The position numbers were made by a program, and so were the translations under genes. Source: Parvibaculum sp. (GTDB lineage: Bacteria; Pseudomonadota; Alphaproteobacteria; Parvibaculales; Parvibaculaceae). From it: a stretch of 9,692 nt of DNA. A model generated the notes under the pieces. That model did no database searches, had not been told where the DNA came from, and worked only from the letters and a program-made list of their open reading frames with translations. Position 1 is the stretch's first letter. Every line of letters begins with the position of its first letter. The stretch is from assembly GCA_020062605.1 (NCBI GenBank), contig JAGUWA010000391.1, forward strand, positions 1-9,692, read 5' to 3'. Shown here in pieces: positions 5,487 through 9,692 of this stretch.

Positions 5487-7370
5487 ATGTTGAACCGGTT
5501 CCTCTTCGCGCTCGCGGCGCTTCTCCTGGCAGTCTCGGCCCCCGGCGCCGCACGAGCGGAAGAGCCGGCATGCGAGATCGACCACCCTGTCATGTTCGGC
5601 GGGCTCGACTGGGACTCGAATGCTTTCCACACGGAGCTTGCGCGGATCATCCTCGAACGCGGCTATGGCTGCGAGACGGACGTGCTGCCCGGCTCCACGC
5701 TGCCGCTGATCACCGGGCTCGGACAAGGCGACATCGACGTGCTGATGGAAGTCTGGCGCGACAATGTCACAGAGCCATGGAACGAGGCGCTGGAAGCGGG
5801 AACGGCCGTCTCGCTCGGCACGAACTTTCCCGACGCCGTGCAAGGCTGGTACGTGCCGCACTACGTGATCGAGGGCGATCCGGCGCGCGGCATCGAGCCG
5901 ATGGCACCGGATCTGCGGTCTGTCTCAGACCTCAAGGATCACTGGCAACTCTTCCGCGATCCCGAGGTGCCGACCAAAGGCCGCTTCTACAATTGCATCC
6001 TCGGCTGGAGCTGCGAAGAACAGAGCACGCGAAAGCTTGAAGGCTACGGCCTCGACCGCACCTACACGAATTTCCGGCCGGGCACGGGCGCGGCACTCGC
6101 GGCGGCCATCGCATCCGCCTATGAGCGGGGCGAACCTATCGTCGCCTATTACTGGGGGCCGACCTGGGTTCTCGGTGCCTTCGATCTCGTGAAGCTCGAC
6201 GAACCCGCCTATTCGGAAGAAGCGTGGAACGCCTTCAACGCCGATCCGGAGCGCCGTCCGCCGGTCGCATTCCCGACCGTCGAAGTCATCATCGGCGCCA
6301 ATGCGGCGTTTGCGGAGAGAGCGCCGGAGGTCGCCACCTTCCTGCGCAACTACGAGACGACCGGGCAGATGGTGAGCGAGGCGCTTGCCTATATGCAGCA
6401 ACACGAGGGCGCGACGGCGCGGGACGCCGCCTTCCATTTCATCGAGACAAGAAGCGATGTCTGGCAGCAATGGGTGAGCCCAGAGATTGCCGCGCGCGTT
6501 ACCGGCGAGCGCGAGGCACAAGCGAAGAGTTTTCCGGTGACGCTCGAGATTCCTCTCGAGCAATGGGTAAACGGCGCGATGAAACGCTTCGTCGCCGAGT
6601 ATGGCGGCGCGTTTCATGTCGCGAGCAACGGGCTGCTCCGGATCATCGTCTGGCTTGAATTCCTGATCGCCGCCCTGCCCTGGTGGCTTCTCATTCTGAT
6701 GGCGGGCGGCATCGCCTTCCATGCTTCGCGGCGGCCTCTGCTACCCGCCGCGCTGATGGCGCTGCTGTTTCTCGTGGGCGCGCTGGGGCTCTGGGATCTC
6801 GCCATCCAGACACTTGCGCTGATGATCGTCTCCGTGGCTGTCGCCGTGCTTGTCGGCCTGCCCTGCGGCATCGCCATGGCGTCGAGCGACCTTCTGAGGC
6901 GGATCATGCTGCCGGTCCTCGACGCGATGCAGACGCTGCCGAGCTTCGTCTATCTCATTCCGGCGTTGATGCTCTTCGGCCTTGGCAAGGTGCCTGCGCT
7001 TTTCGCAACGGTCATCTATGCGACGCCGCCGCTGATAAGGCTCGTCGATCTCGGCCTTCGCACGGTCGATCCGCGGCTGGTGGAGGTGGCGGCCGATCTC
7101 GGCGCCGACCCGAAGCGCCAGCTCATCGACATCAAGCTGCCGCTCGCGTTGCCAAGCATCATGGCGGGCGTCAACCAGACGACGATGATGGCGCTTTCGA
7201 TGGTTGTCATTGCTTCGATGATCGGCGCGCGCGGGCTTGGCGAGGAAGTGCTGCTCGGCATCCAGCGGCTCGATATCGGGCGCGGTCTGGTGGCGGGTAT
7301 CGCCATCGTCGCGCTCGCCATCGTGTTCGACAGGATCACGCAGGCCTATGGCGGGCGGCGGGACGGCTGA
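5487..7370 (+). CDS. Glycine betaine/proline-type ABC transporter: binding protein fused to permease (OpuAC-ProW order)
   Basis: A 627-residue fusion of two normally separate subunits. Residues 1-24 are a signal peptide (positive start, hydrophobic core, A-R-A cleavage). Residues 25 to about 340 are an OpuAC/ProX-type periplasmic binding domain: VMFGGLDWDSNAFHTELARI, GDIDVLMEVWRDN and QGWYVPHYV supply the tryptophans from which this family builds its aromatic box for trimethylammonium groups, and Cys170/Cys176 in NCILGWSCE have the six-residue spacing of the ProX disulfide; Cys29 and Cys62 may form another. From about residue 348, IPLEQWVNGAMKRF begins a complete ProW/OpuAB permease with about seven membrane helices and the ATPase-contact EAA loop at 533-551 (E-V-A-A-D-L-G). 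The ligand could be betaine, choline, carnitine or proline. No ATPase gene lies beside it. An upstream in-frame ATG at 5451 is rejected because it sits over the promoter and would disrupt the signal peptide. Confidence 0.92.
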   Translation: MLNRFLFALAALLLAVSAPGAARAEEPACEIDHPVMFGGLDWDSNAFHTELARIILERGYGCETDVLPGSTLPLITGLGQGDIDVLMEVWRDNVTEPWNEALEAGTAVSLGTNFPDAVQGWYVPHYVIEGDPARGIEPMAPDLRSVSDLKDHWQLFRDPEVPTKGRFYNCILGWSCEEQSTRKLEGYGLDRTYTNFRPGTGAALAAAIASAYERGEPIVAYYWGPTWVLGAFDLVKLDEPAYSEEAWNAFNADPERRPPVAFPTVEVIIGANAAFAERAPEVATFLRNYETTGQMVSEALAYMQQHEGATARDAAFHFIETRSDVWQQWVSPEIAARVTGEREAQAKSFPVTLEIPLEQWVNGAMKRFVAEYGGAFHVASNGLLRIIVWLEFLIAALPWWLLILMAGGIAFHASRRPLLPAALMALLFLVGALGLWDLAIQTLALMIVSVAVAVLVGLPCGIAMASSDLLRRIMLPVLDAMQTLPSFVYLIPALMLFGLGKVPALFATVIYATPPLIRLVDLGLRTVDPRLVEVAADLGADPKRQLIDIKLPLALPSIMAGVNQTTMMALSMVVIASMIGARGLGEEVLLGIQRLDIGRGLVAGIAIVALAIVFDRITQAYGGRRDG

Positions 7371-7419
7371 CGGGACAAAAACTCCAGTCATCGAGCCTGG
7401 GAATCTATCCGATATCACC
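7371..7419. other. Short gap after the transporter gene, no terminator seen
   Basis: These 49 bases between the permease fusion stop and the toxin-antitoxin promoter contain no hairpin with a T-tract. The only nearby structure is the 34-bp palindrome, which lacks a T-tail, so read-through from the transporter into the toxin-antitoxin genes is possible. Confidence 0.5.
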
Positions 7420-7448
7420 TTGACGGAATGTACCTTTAAAGGTACATT
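7420..7448 (+). promoter_or_regulatory. Predicted promoter of the toxin-antitoxin operon, inside the palindrome
   Basis: TTGACG (7420-7425, 5/6) and TACATT (7443-7448, 4/6) are 17 bases apart. The predicted start lies near 7454-7456, that is at the toxin ATG (7454), and no Shine-Dalgarno site precedes that ATG, so a leaderless mRNA is plausible. Both hexamers fall in or on the edge of the 34-bp palindrome, so a bound antitoxin would block polymerase (autorepression, as is usual for such operons). Confidence 0.5.
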
Positions 7449-7454
7449 CCGTCA
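7421..7454. repeat. 34-bp perfect palindrome, probable antitoxin operator
   Basis: Bases 7421-7454 equal their own reverse complement over all 34 positions, with 17-base arms and no spacer. The arm runs TGACGGAATGTACCTTT and the centre is TTTAAA. The symmetry breaks at the next base on each side (7420 T, 7455 T). The last base is the A of the toxin ATG. It covers the predicted promoter, fits binding by the dimeric helix-turn-helix antitoxin encoded downstream, and would fold into a strong hairpin in any read-through transcript from the upstream transporter gene. Confidence 0.85.
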
Positions 7455-7805
7455 TGATACGGAAGCCCAAGAAAATAGAAGCCGTCTTCTACAAAACGGC
7501 AGCAGGGTCGGAACCGGTACGGGACTGGCTTATGACGCTGAGCGGCGAGGACAGGCGTAGAGCAGGTTTCGATATCGCAACTTGCCGAATTCGGCTGGCC
7601 CGTCGGTATGCCGCTTTGCAGGTCGCTCGGCGATGGACTTTGGGAAATCCGAAGCGACCTTTCCCAAGGCAGGATCGCGCGGGTGATTTTCTGTATCGCG
7701 CAGGGGCAAATGGTGCTTCTGCACGGTTTCGTCAAGAAGTCTCAAAAGGCGCCGAAGACCGATCTGGACGCGGCACGAAAGAGACAAAGGAGTATCGGAC
7801 GATGA
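7454..7805 (+). pseudogene. HigB/RelE-superfamily (phage Gp49-like, DUF891) toxin, disrupted by a one-base frameshift
   Basis: The first 43 codons (7454-7582) read as the N-terminus of a Gp49-like mRNA-interferase toxin: KIEAVFYKTAAGSEPVRDWL then LSGEDRRRAGFDIAT. The family continuation EFGWPVGMPLCRSLGDGLWE, IARVIFCI and MVLLHGFVKKSQKAP is present but one frame on (codons from 7584). Removing one T of the pair at 7582-7583 restores a single 116-residue protein ending at TGA 7803-7805, which is the family's normal length. The lost part includes the core strands and the K-K-x-x-K-x-P end needed for activity, so the toxin is probably inactive, unless the extra base is a sequencing error. In the mutant frame there is no stop: translation runs on into the antitoxin frame, giving a 209-residue hybrid. 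Native toxins of this kind cleave translated mRNA at the ribosome. Confidence 0.8.
7786..7792 (+). promoter_or_regulatory. Ribosome binding site of the antitoxin
   Basis: AAAGGAG (7786-7792) lies 9 bases before ATG 7802 and inside the end of the toxin gene. It allows the antitoxin to be initiated on its own, whatever the state of the toxin frame. Confidence 0.65.
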
Positions 7806-8083
7806 GCAGGAAACATATCGGTTCTTCCTTCGATGCCTTTCTCGAAGAAGAAGGCATTCATGATGCCGCTCATGCTCATGCGATCAAGCGGGTCGTTGCG
7901 TGGCAGATCGAGGAGGCGATGAAGATGCAGAGCGTGTCCAAGGTCGAGATGGCAAAACGCATGAAGACAAGCCGAGCCCAGCTCGACCGGCTGCTCGATC
8001 CGGAAAACGACAAGGTGCAACTCGACACCCTTCAGCGCGCGGCAACGGCTGTCGGAAAGAAGCTGCGTCTGGAGATCATCTGA
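7802..8083 (+). CDS. XRE/HigA-type helix-turn-helix antitoxin
   Basis: A 93-residue cytoplasmic DNA-binding protein. Residues about 46-66 (VSKVEMAKRMKTSRAQLDRL) form the helix-turn-helix of Cro/C1-type antitoxins paired with Gp49-like toxins, followed by DTLQRAATAVGKKLRLEII, the usual dimerisation tail. It neutralises the partner toxin and, as a dimer, should repress the operon at the palindrome 7421-7454. Its ATG overlaps the TGA of the native toxin frame (ATGA, 7802-7805), the standard coupling for toxin-first operons. Because of the toxin frameshift the antitoxin is now also in frame with the toxin N-terminus, so both a free 93-residue form and a hybrid may be made. It ends 18 bases from the convergent acetyltransferase stop. 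Confidence 0.88.
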   Translation: MSRKHIGSSFDAFLEEEGIHDAAHAHAIKRVVAWQIEEAMKMQSVSKVEMAKRMKTSRAQLDRLLDPENDKVQLDTLQRAATAVGKKLRLEII

Positions 8084-8101
8084 CTCGCGAGAAATTCAGC
8101 G

Positions 8102-8578
8102 CTAGGTCAGGCGCTTTTCCATGCGCCACGCAAGCTGAGGCTTGCTGCCTTCGACCGTGCTGACACTAACTTCGACTTCGCATGCGATATGCCAACCGTG
8201 CTTCCCGTGGAACCGCCGCGCGCGGCCATTGCCGACCTGGCATTGCAACCAGATGCGAGCATGGCGCTGTTCGCGCAACCTATCCTCGGCGGCGGTAAGC
8301 ACCAGCGGCGCAACACCGTGCCCGTGCCATGTGGGAAGAACAATGCCGTCGCATTCCCACCCGGCAAAGCCGACGACCTCCTCATCAACGGTCGCCACGA
8401 CGCAATCGGGTAGCGCCGTTTTAATGCGTGGTTCAAAGAACGCCATAGGGCGGCCTTTGGCAACCTCAGGTGACAGATGCGCGTGGCCGTAGTGCCAGCT
8501 CTCGTGCCAAACGCGAGCGAGCGCCGGAATGTTTCCGGCGCCCGCCCGTTCGATTTCGATTTTCGCGGCGGCGCTCAA
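8102..8578 (-). CDS. GNAT-family N-acetyltransferase
   Basis: A 158-residue protein of standard GNAT length. The fold order is visible: IEIERAGAGNIPALARVWHESW (strand 1, helix 1), CVVATVDEEVVGFAGWECD (strands 2-4), then the acetyl-CoA-binding segment LPTWHGHGVAPLVLTAAEDR at 81-100, and NGRARRFHGKHGWH at 117-130. Two deviations are seen: the pyrophosphate loop normally starts R-G-x-G-x-G/A but here is H85-G-H-G-V-A, and the common tyrosine of 'RRFYEKxGF' is His124. Substrate unknown. The only suitable start is TTG 8578-8576, which overlaps the TGA of the acyl-CoA dehydrogenase (TTGA); no good Shine-Dalgarno site is present, so it is probably translated by coupling from that gene. Confidence 0.82.
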   Translation of the reverse strand: MSAAAKIEIERAGAGNIPALARVWHESWHYGHAHLSPEVAKGRPMAFFEPRIKTALPDCVVATVDEEVVGFAGWECDGIVLPTWHGHGVAPLVLTAAEDRLREQRHARIWLQCQVGNGRARRFHGKHGWHIACEVEVSVSTVEGSKPQLAWRMEKRLT

Positions 8579-9692
8579 AGACCGAGCACGGCCTTCGCCA
8601 TGATGTTGCGCTGAACCTCATTCGATCCGGCATAGATCGACGCCTTGCGCAGCGAGAAGTAGTAAGGCGCTGCGGTGAAGGCGCCTTCCGGGCCCACTTC
8701 CGGCTCGTTGGTCTCGATCATGCCGTTCTCGATGGTGGGCGCCGCATAGTCGCCGAGCACTTCCACCATGAGCTGCGAGATTTCCTGCTGGAGCTCAGTG
8801 CCGCGGCACTTCAGGAGCGAGCTTTCGGGACCGACATTGCCGCCGATCGAGAGCGAGGAGAAGATGCGCAGTTCCGTGAACTCCATCGCCGTGATCTGGC
8901 TGCGGAGATCGGCATAGCGTGCCTTGAACGACGGCGTGTCGGCGACAGGCTTGCCATCGACCGTGGTTTCCTTCGCCATTTCGCGCACTTCGTCCAGCGC
9001 GCTGTAGAGACCCGGCGAATAGGGATTGCCGCGCTCGAATTCGAGCAGGTACTTGGCATAGGTCCAGCCCTTGTTCACCTCGCCGATGAGATTCTCCTTC
9101 GGCACCTTCACGTCCTGGAAGAAGACCTGATTGACTTCCTGGTTCGGCGCCGAAGTGCTGTCGAGGCAGATGATCGGGTCGACCGTGATGCCGGGCGTCT
9201 TCATGTCGATGAGGAGGAAGGAAATGCCTTCCTGCGGCTTGCCCTCGTTGGAGGTGCGCACGAGGCAGAAAATCCAGTCGGCCCACTGGGCAACGGACGT
9301 CCATATCTTCGACCCATTGACGAGGAAATGGTCGCCCATGTCCTCGGCCTTCGTCTTCAGCGAGGCGAGGTCGGAGCCCGAGCCCGGCTCCGAGTAACCC
9401 TGGCACCAGAGGACGTTCGTTTCGAGAATGTCGGGCAGGAAGCGCTTCTTCTGCTCGGCCGAACCGAACTTCATGATGACGGGCGCCACCATGGTCGGAC
9501 CGAAGGGAATGGTATGCGGCACGCCAGCGCGGCCCATCTCGACGTTGAAGATGTACTTCTGCGACTGAGTGAACCCCGGTCCGCCATATTCCACCGGCCA
9601 GTTCGGCGCGAGCCAGCCCTTCTTTGCCAGCGACTTCTGCCACTGGATGTGGGCTTCCTTGGTGATGTAGCCATGCTTCGAGCGCGCATGAA
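8575..9692 (-). CDS. Acyl-CoA dehydrogenase (N-terminus outside window)
   Basis: 371 residues are visible up to TGA 8577-8575; the frame is open through base 9690, so the first few tens of residues lie beyond the window. Order: an N-terminal helical stretch with GWLAPNWPVEYGGPGFT; the middle beta domain with WCQGYSEPGSGSDLASLKTK (flavin and acyl-CoA loop) and NGSKIWTSVAQWADW; and the C-terminal helical domain ending RKASIYAGSNEVQRNIMAK. It oxidises an acyl-CoA to the trans-2-enoyl-CoA with FAD, passing electrons to electron-transfer flavoprotein. The usual catalytic glutamate of medium-chain enzymes (Y-E-G) is Ala here (Y-A-G), but LLEFERG (Glu codon 9034-9036) matches the isovaleryl-CoA-dehydrogenase position (L-D-L-E-R). 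Chain length or branching preference is unknown. The internal GTG at 9594 is not a start: the family sequence continues upstream. It is transcribed with the acetyltransferase. Confidence 0.92.
   Translation of the reverse strand, partial: HARSKHGYITKEAHIQWQKSLAKKGWLAPNWPVEYGGPGFTQSQKYIFNVEMGRAGVPHTIPFGPTMVAPVIMKFGSAEQKKRFLPDILETNVLWCQGYSEPGSGSDLASLKTKAEDMGDHFLVNGSKIWTSVAQWADWIFCLVRTSNEGKPQEGISFLLIDMKTPGITVDPIICLDSTSAPNQEVNQVFFQDVKVPKENLIGEVNKGWTYAKYLLEFERGNPYSPGLYSALDEVREMAKETTVDGKPVADTPSFKARYADLRSQITAMEFTELRIFSSLSIGGNVGPESSLLKCRGTELQQEISQLMVEVLGDYAAPTIENGMIETNEPEVGPEGAFTAAPYYFSLRKASIYAGSNEVQRNIMAKAVLGL

Noticed and set aside
5925..7418. Minus-strand open frames of 265 and 225 codons
   Set aside because: They are antisense to the binding-protein/permease fusion, with H/R/D-rich shadow composition and no domain.
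7454..8083. Treating the 209-residue frame as a genuine evolved toxin-antitoxin fusion
   Set aside because: Its middle third is out-of-frame translation; the true toxin sequence continues in the next frame up to the ATGA overlap, so a frameshift explains it better.
8084..8091. CTCGCGAG palindrome between the antitoxin and acetyltransferase genes
   Set aside because: Eight bases with no T-tract is neither a terminator nor convincing as a site.

Overview
The window reads as chromosomal DNA from a GC-rich alphaproteobacterium. This is inferred from codon usage, tight gene packing and the families present; the fatty-acyl and lipid-catabolic flavour would suit a Parvibaculum-like or related hydrocarbon- or fatty-acid-degrading organism, but nothing in the sequence fixes the genus. 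No insertion sequence, CRISPR array, tRNA, rRNA or origin was seen. No stretch over 300 bases lacks a gene; the two longest gaps (2075-2332 and 4233-4465) both carry regulatory-looking structure.

Layout. (1) 1-657 (+): C-terminal part of a luciferase-like flavin monooxygenase that begins before the window. (2) 659-2074 (-): GPH-type MFS symporter, convergent with the monooxygenase across a single base. (3) 2075-2332: a regulatory gap with three stacked dyads over the presumed MFS promoter, then a direct repeat and three consecutive hairpins that could be a small RNA. (4) 2333-4232 (-): a nucleoside (CNT/NupC) transporter followed 28 bases later by a glutathione S-transferase, probably one transcript. 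(5) 4466-5371 (+): a short-chain dehydrogenase like the hydroxyacyl-CoA dehydrogenase domain of peroxisomal MFE-2, closed by a clear intrinsic terminator. (6) 5487-7370 (+): one polypeptide fusing a periplasmic glycine-betaine-type binding protein to its ProW-type permease, with no ATPase gene nearby. (7) 7421-8083 (+): a HigB/RelE-superfamily (Gp49/DUF891-like) toxin and XRE-type antitoxin pair behind a 34-bp perfect palindrome; the toxin carries a one-base frameshift that puts its N-terminal half in frame with the antitoxin. (8) 8102-9692 (-): an acyl-CoA dehydrogenase, truncated by the window end, translationally coupled to a GNAT acetyltransferase.

How they fit together. The acyl-CoA dehydrogenase and the MFE-2-like dehydrogenase could serve steps of the same kind of beta-oxidation, but they are on opposite strands, about 3.2 kb apart, and are not an operon. 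The betaine-type fusion is an osmolyte or compatible-solute uptake unit that must borrow an ATPase from elsewhere. The toxin-antitoxin locus looks like a decayed accessory module between housekeeping-type genes. I did not find a clear-cut new multi-gene system. The most noteworthy points are the frameshifted toxin-antitoxin pair with its promoter inside a palindrome, the ATPase-less binding-protein/permease fusion with a possibly leaderless start, and the structured 2173-2315 region.
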